Shown: piece by piece, positions 1 through 9,643 of the stretch
Layout of the letters: every line of letters starts with the position of its first letter
Numbering within the stretch: the first letter of the stretch is position 1
Assembly: GCF_963576615.1 (NCBI RefSeq)
Contig: NC_088716.1
Span: 56,305,415 to 56,369,414 of the forward strand
Source: Watersipora subatra
Lineage: Eukaryota > Bryozoa > Gymnolaemata > Cheilostomatida > Watersiporidae
DNA: 64,000 bases
Direction of reading: 5' to 3'
Notes under the pieces: model-generated
Database searches by the model: none
What the model was told of the DNA's origin: nothing
What the model saw: the letters and a program-made list of their open reading frames with translations, nothing else
Program-made: the position numbers and the translations under genes

Positions 1-2494
1 GTTACAGCACTATGGCACTAGATCTATTGAATACACTGATCTGGTTACAGCACTATGGCACTAGATCTATTGAATACGCTGATCTGGTTGCAGCACTATG
101 GCACTAGGTCTATTGAATACGCTGATCTGGTTACAGCACTATGGCACTAGGTCTATTGAATACGCTGATCTGGTTGCAGCACTATGGCACTAGATCTATT
201 GAATACGCTGATCTGGTTGCAGCACTATGGCACTAGATCTATTGAATACACTGATCTGGTTGCAGCACTATGGCACTAGGTCTATTGAATACGCTGATCT
301 GGTTACAGCACTATGGCACTAGGTCTATTGAATACACTGATCTGGTTACAGCACTATGGCACTAGGTCTATTGAATATGCTGATCTGGTTACAGCACTAT
401 GGCACTAGGTCTATTGAATACACTGATCTGGTTACAGCACTATGGCACTAGATCTATTGAATACGCTGATCTGGTTACAGCACTATGGCACTAGGTCTAT
501 TGAATACGCTGATCTGGTTACAGCACTATGGCACTAGATCTATTGAATACACTGATCTGGTTGCAGCACTATGGCACTAGGTCTATTGAATACGCTGATC
601 TGGTTGCAGCACTATGGCACTAGGTCTATTGAATACGCTGATCTGGTTACAGCACTATGGCACTAGATCTATTGAATACGCTGATCTGGTTACAGCACTA
701 TGGCACTAGGTCTATTGAATACGCTGATCTGGTTACAGCACTATGGCACTAGGTCTATTGAATACGCTGATCTGGTTGCAGCACTATGGCACTAGGTCTA
801 TTGAATACGCTGATCTGGTTACAGCACTATGGCACTAGGTCTATTGAATACGCTGATCTGGTTACAGCACTATGGCACTAGATCTATTGAATACGCTGAT
901 CTGGTTACAGCACTATGGCACTAGGTCTATTGAATACACTGATCTGGTTGCAGCACTATGGCACTAGGTCTATTGAATACGCTGATCTGGTTACAGCACT
1001 ATGGCACTAGATCTATTGAATACGCTGATCTGGTTACAGCACTATGGCACTAGGTCTATTGAATACGCTGATCTGGTTACAGCACTATGGCACTAGGTCT
1101 ATTGAATACGCTGATCTGGTTGCAGCACTATGGCACTAGATCTATTGAATACACTGATCTGGTTACAGCACTATGGCACTAGGTCTATTGAATACACTGA
1201 TCTGGTTACAGCACTATGGCACTAGGTCTATTGAATACGCTGATCTGGTTGCAGCACTGTGGCACTAGATCTATTGAATACACTGATCTGGTTACAGCAC
1301 TATGGCACTAGATCTATTGAATACGCTGATCTGGTTACAGCACTATGGCACTAGATCTATTGAATACGCTGATCTGGTTACAGCACTATGGCACTAGATC
1401 TATTGAATACGCTGATCTGGTTACAGCACTATGGCACTAGGTCTATTGAATACGCTGATCTGGTTACAGCACTATGGCACTAGGTCTATTGAATACGCTG
1501 ATCTGGTTACAGCACTATGGCACTAGATCTATTGAATACGCTGATCTGGTTACAGCACTATGGCACTAGGTCTATTGAATACACTGATCTGGTTGCAGCA
1601 CTATGGCACTAGGTCTATTGAATACACTGATCTGGTTACAGCACTATGGCACTAGATCTATTGAATACGCTGATCTGGTTACAGCACTATGGCACTAGGT
1701 CTATTGAATACACTGATCTGGTTGCAGCACTATGGCACTAGGTCTATTGAATACACTGATCTGGTTACAGCACTATGGCACTAGGTCTATTGAATACGCT
1801 GATCTGGTTGCAGCACTATGGCACTAGATCTATTGAATACGCTGATCTGGTTACAGCACTATGGCACTAGGTCTATTGAATACACTGATCTGGTTGCAGC
1901 ACTATGGCACTAGGTCTATTGAATACACTGATCTGGTTACAGCACTATGGCACTAGGTCTATTGAATACGCTGATCTGGTTGCAGCACTATGGCACTAGG
2001 TCTATTGAATACACTGATCTGGTTACAGCACTATGGCACTAGATCTATTGAATACACTGATCTGGTTACAGCACTATGGCACTAGATCTATTGAATACGC
2101 TGATCTGGTTACAGCACTATGGCACTAGATCTATTGAATACGCTGATCTGGTTACAGCACTATGGCACTAGGTCTATTGAATACACTGATCTGGTTACAG
2201 CACTATGGCACTAGGTCTATTGAATACGCTGATCTGGTTACAGCACTATGGCACTAGGTCTATTGAATACGCTGATCTGGTTACAGCACTATGGCACTAG
2301 ATCTATTGAATACGCTGATCTGGTTACAGCACTATGGCACTAGGTCTATTGAATACGCTGATCTGGTTACAGCACTATGGCACTAGGTCTATTGAATACA
2401 CTGATCTGGTTACAGCACTATGGCACTAGGTCTATTGAATACACTGATCTGGTTACAGCACTATGGCACTAGGTCTATTGAACACGCTGATCTG
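1..2494. repeat. 43-bp minisatellite, 58 uninterrupted units
   Basis: A 43-bp unit beginning GTTACAGCACTATGGCACTA is repeated head to tail and ends exactly at 2494, so the array is 58 x 43 with no insertion or deletion. Nearly all variation is A/G at unit positions 4, 22 and 35. The A form at position 22 creates AGATCT. Rare private changes occur near 376 (C to T), 1259 (A to G) and in the last unit. The array may continue to the left of the window. Neither strand is open through it, because 43 is not a multiple of three and stop codons recur. Confidence 0.98.
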
Positions 2495-3097
2495 GTTAAT
2501 TAAAAATCTAAAATCGTTAAAGTCTCTTTTCACTATTCTGGTTGTTTGTATAATAGCTGTTGACACTCGGACAGGCTAGCATCATGTGACTGCATCATGT
2601 GACCGCATTACTAACTAGATTGTCAGATGATTGATAATTACGTATGTTTTTCCTTGTTTTATTTATATGATGAAAGCATTACTTTACCCTTATATTACCA
2701 TATGACTGTCATCATATTAGTAGGCAGTACTACTGTAACAGTACTTGGTTAGTAGTTTTAACTACTGTCTGAAGAGTTATACATAAATGTTATATATCAT
2801 ATAATTCTGCAGCTCTGTTTAAAATTTCTGTGAACCCCTGAAGAGAAATACGATGAGCCTGAAAATTAGAAGGGAGCCCTCAGTTCATAGACTTGAGGAA
2901 ACTCTCAACAGAGTGCTTCTGCTCGCAATAAGATCAATGAATTGCAGATGATAATACCATCTAAGGTGCGACTTGGTGTTAGATGGATGCGACAGATGCT
3001 GTTTATAGCTTGAACATGCAGAATAAGCTTGTTGGAATTTCACAGCTTAGTTAGAGCTTGTTAGTACTACACTGTATGTATATATAGACCTTTTGAA
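2495..3097. other. Upstream region of the fucosyltransferase gene
   Basis: Unique AT-rich sequence between the minisatellite and the first coding exon. It must contain the promoter and 5' UTR, but I see no convincing core promoter. The TATA-like stretch near 3078 lies too close to the ATG to act as an ordinary TATA box for it. Two copies of CATGTGAC, 13 bp apart, lie at 2583-2590 and 2596-2603 and resemble an M-box type E-box pair. Confidence 0.4.
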
Positions 3098-3203
3098 ATG
3101 CGACAGAGAAATTCCAGATCAAAAGCTATTCTGAAAATAGCGTTGTTAACATTGTTAACAAGTTTATTGTTAGCTGGTAATATCCTGGTCTACTATACTA
3201 ATG
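3098..3203 (+). CDS. Fucosyltransferase exon 1: tail and signal anchor
   Basis: ATG at 3098 opens a basic N-terminus (MRQRNSRSKAILK) followed by a leucine-rich membrane segment ending near NILVYYTN. The exon stops at 3203 in front of a GTAAGT donor, leaving one base. That base joins the GA at the start of the exon at 5545 to make a glycine codon and keeps the frame. The exon is too short to be found by ORF length alone. It is inferred from its position, phase and topology. Confidence 0.75.
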
Positions 3204-6200
3204 GTAAGTAAGACATGACATAACAAGGAATGCTATACACAAGATATTGGTGATTTTTTGTCTGGGTTGTATTAAAATATCCGGTGTTTTTATTAAAATA
3301 ATAAGATGAAGTAATTATAAAATGAATTATTGAACGAGCATTTTTGTATTTCAAGAAAAGCCTCAGCCATCTTTGATAACACTTACAGTGTGTTCAGCAG
3401 CATTGGGGTACTTCATGATTACACCAAATCTCCTGAGAAGGTTTGTGGCCAGTTTTACCAGTTGGGGGAGTGGGTCATGGTTGCTAATGATTTCGAATTA
3501 CTGCAATGTACAATGAAAACTAAAAATAGATTTTATCCGGTAGCAATCGGTCAGCCAATAAAGAAGCAGCAGAGATGTAGCAACTATAAAGTAGTAACTA
3601 GCAGGGGAAAGTTGTTAGTAATTATCAGTGGAGTAGAGTACCTAACGGTGGAGTAGAGTAACTAACAGTGGAGTAGAAAAACTAACAGTAGAGTACAGTA
3701 ACTAATAGTGGAGTAGAGTAACTAACAGTGATGTAGAGCAACTAACAGTGGAGTAGAGTAACTAACAGTGGAGTAGGGTAACTAACAGTAGAGTACAGTA
3801 ACTAACAGTGGAGTAGAGTATAGTAACTAACAGAGGAGTAGAGTAATTAACAGTGGAGTAAAGTAATTAACAAGTGGAGTAGAGTAACTGACAAGTGGAG
3901 TAGAGTAACTAACAGTGGAGTAGAGTAACTAACAGTGGAGTAGAGTGACTAACAGTGGAGTAGAGTAACTAGCAGTGGAGTAGAGTTACTAACAGTAGAG
4001 CAAAAAAACTAGCAGTAGAGTAGAGTAACTAACAGTGGAGTAGAGTAACTAACAGTAGATTACAGTAACTAACAGAGGAGTAGAGTAATTAACAGTGGAG
4101 TAAAGTAATTAACAAGTGGAGTAGAGTAACTGACAAGTGGAGTAGGGTAACTAACAGTAGAGTACAGTAACTAACAGTAGAGTAGAGTAACTAACAGAGG
4201 AGTAGAGTAGTTAACAATGGAGTAAAGTAATTAACAAGTGGAGTAGAGTAACTGACAAGTGGAGTAGAGTAACTAACAGAGGAGTAGAGTAATTAACAGT
4301 GGAGTGGAGTTACTAACAGTGGAGTAGAGTTACTAACAGTAGAGTTACTAACAGTGGAGTAGAGTTACTAACAGTAGAGTAGAGTAGAGTAACTCACAGC
4401 GGAGTAGAGCAACTAGCAGTGGAAAGTACATGTAGGAGCTAGAAAATTAGTAGAGTTGTGACATATACTGTGCATGTAAATCTTAACACTAAAGCAACTT
4501 TTTGTAAGGACTTTGAAGGTTTGTCACAGCTGAAGTTTTTATTTTTTCAACTGGAACCCAGGGAGACTTGCCCACAACTGCAATGATTACCTCAAACATG
4601 TCAAGTGGTTAAGAAGCCCTTAGTATAGCACCTAAAATAATCTTTACAGTTTAACAAAGCCAGCTGGTAGTTTTCAGTGAATAAGCCATAGATATAATAA
4701 ACCTATATATTTACTACATCTATGAAATAAGCTAACAAGCTGGTAGTTTTCAGTGAATAAGCCATAGATATAATAAACCTATATCTTTACTACATCTATG
4801 GAATAAGCTAACAAGCTGGTAGTTTTCAGTGAATAAGCCATAGATATAATAAACCTATATCTTTACTACATCTATGGAATAAGCTAACAAGTGGTAGTTT
4901 TCAGTGAATAAGCCATAGATATAATAAACCTATATCTTTACTATATCTATGGAATAAGCTAACAAGTGGTAGTTTATCTTAAATACGTATGAATAAGGAC
5001 TAGTTGTTCACAAGTATTGCTAACTGTTATAATCAATATAAAATAACAAGATTGAACACTGCGCCCGAAACCGTTTGAGCAAAACTTTAGATTTATGTTT
5101 TTAGAAGGCTGTTGCAAATATACTCACCTTATGTATATGAGCAATAGACCTATTTATTGTGACAAGTAATAGTCATATTTTACAATATATTTTCCACAAA
5201 GTACCACAGAAATCGTAATACTGATATTTGCAACCATATCGAGTCGTATAGCATTACAATTGTAAAGTTAGCATTTTTTTAAAACACAGGCAAACACATT
5301 GGTTGTTTTAATGTTATTGACAAGAGTTTAAGGTAAACTCCATGAATTTTTATTTGCAAAAGTATTTAGTATGTTTCGAGTACTGACAGCATATATAAGT
5401 ATGTAAATGAGTGTGCAAATATATATATGATATGCATAAATGACATACATAATAAGGGGCAATATTCAAAGAATTGTTAATACTATACATTAGACTCGGT
5501 ACTATGTAATAAACCAACCAAGTCAGCTCCAATTTCTCTTGCAGGATATTTACGATGTAAACGTATACATAGCAACTTTGAAAAAGGGATCCCTTTGATG
5601 AAACGTATGAATTTCTATAGAGTTAAACCACTGCTTCGTGAGATTAATTGTGGCAAATATAAATGCCAAGAGGAATCAGGAGCTACTAACACAAGTGGAG
5701 CTGACATGGTCATCTTTCATGATATAGATGTTAACCATTTCAACAGCCCTCCCTGGAAAGATATAAATTCTCTTTGGGCATTTGTAGCGAAGGAGCCACA
5801 GATGAAGCTATCCGCGCCTGAGCATTTGTGGAATGGAGTTTTTAACTACTCTGTCACATTTGACTCTGACACCGATGGCAATATGTTTGTCTTTAGATCT
5901 AAAATATTAAAACTTTTTTCCATACAAAATAATAATTTTGCTACAAAGCGGCTTAATCGAATTCCTCGAGCTCTCTGGCTTGTCTCACATTGCAACAAAG
6001 AAACGACGATGACTCTAGCCAGTGGTAGAGAAGAGTACGCTGTCGAGTTGTCTAAACATTTTCAAGTAGATGTTTATACATCAAGAATGAGCTGCCAGTA
6101 CCGGCTGGGAGATCTCGTAAAAGATGTGAGAGGCGACCGGCAGCCTGAGATTGGTGACTATGCCTTTTATCTCTCATTCGAAAATAACCTATGCAAGGAT

Positions 6201-6503
6201 TACATCAGCGAAAAACTGTGGAAAGTTCTAGAAGCTAATGTAACTACGATTCCAATTGTACTAGGAGGTCTAACCATAAAAGAATACACTCGTGTTGCCC
6301 CGCTCAACAGCTTTATACATGTCAGGAACTTTTCATCTCCTAGAAAACTGGCAGAGCACCTACGCTACGTGTCAAACAATGATGATGCGTTCAACTACTA
6401 TCAACAATGGAGGAATGAGTTCTATTTAACTCATACTCGAGGTCATTATGCTAACATTGGAGGTGAACTACTTTTCATTATTCGCAGCTTATTTGATCCT
6501 TGA
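3098..6503 (+). CDS. Alpha-1,3-fucosyltransferase-like enzyme (GT10 family), two exons
   Basis: Predicted Golgi enzyme that transfers fucose from GDP-fucose to N-acetylglucosamine-containing glycans. The exons are 3098-3203 and 5545-6503, joined through a phase-1 intron (donor GTAAGT, acceptor CTCTTGCAG), for 354 aa. Residues 1-13 are a basic cytoplasmic tail and about 14-33 a hydrophobic signal anchor, which gives the type II topology usual for this family. The catalytic half carries the family signature FENNLCKDYISEKLW followed by IPIVLGG, plus the upstream LWLVSHCN and FNYSVTFDSDTD blocks that match the ESP...NWTMTYR.DSD region of animal enzymes. Several N-glycosylation sequons are present (NTS, NYS, NVT, NFS). 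The length fits known alpha-1,3-fucosyltransferases. Exact linkage and acceptor cannot be read from sequence, and I have not assigned a FUT number. Two minisatellites occupy the intron. Confidence 0.88.
3626..4423. repeat. 20-bp minisatellite, about 40 degenerate units
   Basis: The unit is about ACTAACAGTGGAGTAGAGTA, with frequent substitutions and a few one-base and partial-unit changes. A second-level repetition is visible: blocks with ACAAGTGGAG and GAGGAGTAGAGTAATT recur about 250 bp apart near 3830, 4070 and 4195. It lies within the fucosyltransferase intron. Confidence 0.95.
4664..4975. repeat. 76-bp tandem repeat, four units
   Basis: Units start CTGGTAGTTTTCAGTGAATA at 4664, 4740, 4816 and about 4892, with a partial fifth. 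They are nearly identical; the last junctions lack one C. Each unit contains an imperfect inverted pair, CCATAGATA and TATCTATGG-like, around AATAAACCTATAT. Confidence 0.95.
5545..6503 (+). CDS. Fucosyltransferase exon 2: stem and catalytic domain
   Basis: A single 959-bp exon encodes the stem and the whole GT10 catalytic region, opening YLRCKRIHSNFEKG and ending SLFDP before TGA. The nucleotide-sugar binding signature FENNLCKDYISEKLW...IPIVLGG and the C-terminal FIHVRNFSSPRKLAEHL block are intact and there is no frameshift. Reading starts from the acceptor at 5545, not at a local ATG, because the frame is open back to the splice site and matches exon 1 in phase. Confidence 0.9.
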
Positions 6504-7332
6504 CTGCCATCGGCTTTTTTATCTAAAACATGAAAGTAAAAACTGGTGACTGGTTTTTTTCTCAGAAAGTATTCCAACATGTCTGTGAACCAAAATTATT
6601 ATACACACGATGTAAAACTTTCACTGAAGCTATTCAAATGAAATCCTCACCCTGAGAACTGCTGTTTCAGCTGTGGTGCGACCTATTCATTAGTAGGATC
6701 TATTGCACTGGTCAGGCTTCTCTACTTTTTCCTACTCATCCCTACCTCTCCTTAAGCAACTTGGCTATTTCCTTTCCTTATCAAATCTTTTTACCTTTAA
6801 CTCTTTTCTAACCTTCAAATACTCTACTTAGTCTTGACAACCTTTTCAGTGATTCCACGCAAATGCTTAACACAATAACTTCACTCTGTTAAACTAGTTA
6901 ACCAATTAGACATATTGTACTACTTTCCTAGTGAGATCAATACTAGATGTACATTTTATCCTCAAGTTTGTCTCATTGTAATAATTTTGCAAATTCATTA
7001 TTACAAGTTGAGTGAATTTTTAATATTTTCCTATTTTTCAAGGCAGCACTGTTCTTTGATTGATAGATTACACTTGTGAGCTCTGCAAGTTTGCCTATGA
7101 AAGACCAAAAGGATGGTGGAAGACCTTTAGCGAAGACTACGGACCCCATAAATGCATAAACATATCGACTCCAGACCAGCAGTGCTCCTACTACAATATA
7201 TCCTGTGTACGTTAACATTAAGAACTGAAATAGCATAATGGTACATCAGATGGTGTACATGTACTAGATTGGAGTGTAAAGTTTCCTGACTCGTCTTCTC
7301 TTTTCTGTGTGATAGCTTAACTCCAAGCAAGT
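6504..7332. other. Intergenic sequence after the fucosyltransferase
   Basis: No AATAAA close behind the stop codon and no known gene. The minus strand is open at 6973-7236 with a hydrophobic stretch (YIVVGALLVWSRYVYAFMG). It has no recognisable family and no clear start or splice signals, so it is not called. Confidence 0.4.
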
Positions 7333-7523
7333 GTGTGTGTGTGTGTGTGTTTTATTTCACCTTTAAAGATTACACAATTGAATTAATACTCGAGACAAAA
7401 TATAATTAACCAATGCGTGAAAAAATAACAATAAGTAAGAAATGATGATGGGGCCCATTGCGAAATGGCAAAGCCAGTGGTACGCGAGCCCGAGTCAGCA
7501 GCACAAAAACCAGACCGTAACAC

Positions 7524-8192
7524 TCACTCTCCAGACTGGAGATGGTGCCTCAGTTCCACCTTATATTTACCGAGACATTTTATTGATCTTATTGAATTAG
7601 GTAGTCGATTCCACAGCGCAGGTGTTGCAAAGTTTGAGGATCGTTGACCGGCTAAAGTTAGATGATTAGGTACGGGAAGAGAAAGTAATTGATGACGAGT
7701 ATTATAAAATGGTAGTGCTGGATCACATTTTGAGTAAAATAATTTATGGGCTTGAATAAGCAACTTATATTTATGCAATTTATCAATAGTTAAAATATCA
7801 GAGGTTTTAAATAAATCGTTTGTTGGAAATCCAAATGGCTTACGGTTAATGATTCTGACAATTTTCTTTTGAAACTGTATTATTTTGCTAAGATGAATTT
7901 TGGATGCATTGCCATAAGTTTCTATTGAATAGCATAATTTGGAGTGAATAAGTGTGTAATAAAGCATAATCAGCAATTTTTTTGGAATGAAAGCACTTAT
8001 GCGGTAAAAGATGCCTGATATAGGCCGTAAATCTAATAAAAGCTTACGAGCGTGGGAAGACCAGTTCAAATTTTTATCAATTGACACTCCAAGAAATTTG
8101 ACTTCATCAATTGAAGTCAAATTATGCTCTCCTATTAAGCAAGTACTGCTTAATAGGAGAGCATAATTGTGTATCAGTGTATTTAGCACCAT
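7524..8192 (-). pseudogene. Reverse transcriptase C-terminal fragment of the LINE
   Basis: About 222 codons remain open. Recognisable pieces are VKFLGVSIDKNLNWSSHARK, where the thumb region begins, then YYTLIHSKLCYSIETYGN, IIQFQKKIVRIINRK and a C-terminal FATPALWNRLPNSIR block, all usual in jockey/CR1-type RT tails. The palm motifs, including the catalytic YADD box, the fingers and the endonuclease are missing, so it cannot be active. Two perfect hairpins lie inside this frame at 8095-8168. It belongs to the mobile element at 7333-8215. Confidence 0.82.
8095..8168. repeat. Two adjacent perfect hairpins
   Basis: Hairpin 1 has 11-bp arms at 8095-8105 and 8113-8123 (AATTTGACTTC and its complement) around a 7-base loop. 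Hairpin 2 has 22-bp arms at 8120-8141 and 8147-8168 around AGTAC. The two overlap by 4 bp. Both arms of each match perfectly, inside an otherwise decayed reverse transcriptase fragment. Confidence 0.95.
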
Positions 8193-8215
8193 TGCACTTT
8201 TATTAGTGAAATTAA

Positions 8216-9382
8216 TGGGCTAAGATATGGGAAAAAAGCTTCGATTTCATGTGCAGAAGTATAAAAGCAGTTAAAATAGGGGCATCAACGATTTTAATTC
8301 TTTGAGATACTAATTACTAAGATTTCTTCGCTCGTCGCATATTTGCCTCAATGACAATGTACTTACATGTATATAGATACCGCAATATAGATTTAAAATT
8401 GCCTTCCTTAAACCTACACAATCCAGCGCAACAGACAACATAGAGCAAATACAAAATGGAGCAAACTAACCATTTGCTAGCTCGTACAGCCAATATAAAA
8501 TATGAAACTAATATAAATATAAACTAATAAATAAACTAAATATAAACTAATATTCAGCATCGACAAACTAAATGGCAATTTATTGTTGCAGTAAAGTGGT
8601 GTTTTATTTCTATATCTAGAGTTTTTCCAAAGGAAAGGTGGGTTTCTGGGAGAGAAAACTGGAAGAATCCTAATGAATGAAATATTTCATCAAGAAGAAA
8701 CAACTGTACTTTCACTGTTGTATAAAGAGTCGGATTAGACATTCCTACATTAAAGTTGTTGCAGAGGTTATACTCCTTTCCGAATTAAACGGAACAGAAA
8801 TAATTATTTTGGTAAACAATAATCAAATTCTGATTCAATGTAAAACATTGATATAATAATAATAATAGATATAATAATAAGTTTGTAAAGAGAAAGCGAA
8901 ATTGCATCCTAATATACAAATGCACTAGCTAGCCTTCATGCACTATCAGCAAGCAAAAGAAGCACGAATTACAGTAGACATAAAATAGTAGAATAGCCTA
9001 GTATCTTATGAATGAGGAATGCACGGGCGTATCAATGGGCGTATCAACTACTAGAAGCTACAATTTGGTGAATTTATGTACAAATTTACATAATGCAGTA
9101 AATAACTGAAGTTCGAAAGAGTCATGTAGGTATAATATATGAATATAAACAAAAAAAGACTAGCCAATAAATTAGTATGCAAGTGCAGAGATGATAATAT
9201 AGCTCAGATAGAAACACCGATTTAAGTAGCAGTTGCCTCCTCTTTCAGCCTAGCTAATCCTGAAAGATAGTCGTTCATCTTTCTCTGGGCGGAGTGTTGT
9301 CTACTCGCTCAACGCATCAAAAAGCTTTCCTCATCTTGACTGTCTACAAACTTTCCTCAGGCTCTCACGCCATCTTTAGCCT
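8216..9382 (-). other. PTPN4: Downstream flank and probable 3' UTR of the PTPN4 gene
   Basis: No other gene is visible. On the minus strand AATAAA hexamers occur at 8603-8608 and 8579-8584, about 780-800 bases past the PTPN4 stop, and are possible polyadenylation signals. The transcript end is an inference. Confidence 0.35.
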
Positions 9383-9643
9383 TCAGTTTCTAAAGTCATC
9401 TAGGGGCTTTACATAACCCTCGTGATATACACGTAGAATAGCCTCACAGACAAACTTGTACTGCCCGCTAGTCTGTATGAGCATTGCCCTTTGGTCCCTC
9501 ATCTGTCGGACGACATCGAGAGGGTAGACAGGCTGATTGGACTCTATGAGACACATGGCGGTCTCCATGAGAATTAGCACACCTGTGCGTCCGATGCCCG
9601 CGCTACAGTGCACCAGTGTCGGCTCGACCATGCCTATTCTTTT
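9383..9643 (-). CDS. PTPN4: PTPN4 exon 10: P-loop and C-terminus
   Basis: Starts in phase 0 after TTCTAG with KRIGMVEP, then carries the catalytic P-loop [10 protein letters not shown] (Cys955), the [20 protein letters not shown] helix, [10 protein letters not shown] and the Q-loop [14 protein letters not shown]. It ends VKPLDDFRN before TGA. All catalytic residues are present. Confidence 0.96.
   Translation of the reverse strand, partial: KRIGMVEPTLVHCSAGIGRTGVLILMETAMCLIESNQPVYPLDVVRQMRDQRAMLIQTSGQYKFVCEAILRVYHEGYVKPLDDFRN

Larger units (their letters stand above)
3204..5544 (+). other. Intron 1 of the fucosyltransferase gene
   Basis: A 2.3-kb phase-1 intron. It holds an unexplained open stretch at about 3357-3656 that runs into a 20-bp minisatellite (3626-4423), then a 76-bp tandem repeat (4664-4975), then unique AT-rich sequence. 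The acceptor at 5533-5544 has a good pyrimidine tract ending TTGCAG. Confidence 0.75.
7333..8215 (-). mobile_element. 5'-truncated non-LTR retrotransposon (LINE), 3' end
   Basis: On the minus strand this reads as the C-terminal part of a reverse transcriptase (7524-8192), a 3' UTR, an AAATAAA motif and a simple (CA)n tail at 7333-7350. That order, with a short microsatellite tail and loss of the 5' part, is typical of jockey/CR1-type LINEs. The 5' boundary near 8215 is approximate. No target-site duplication was recognised. Confidence 0.8.

Noticed and set aside
1-2494. CRISPR-like appearance of long regular repeats
   Set aside because: Units follow directly on each other with no unique spacers, the neighbouring genes are eukaryotic with introns, and there are no cas genes. 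It is a minisatellite.
6973-7236. Hydrophobic minus-strand open frame (YIVVGALLVWSRYVYAFMG)
   Set aside because: No recognisable family, no splice or start signals fitting a gene, and single hydrophobic frames are common in AT-rich DNA.
7465-7647. Plus-strand open frame opposite the LINE
   Set aside because: It is antisense to the reverse transcriptase end and its 3' UTR and has no gene-like features.
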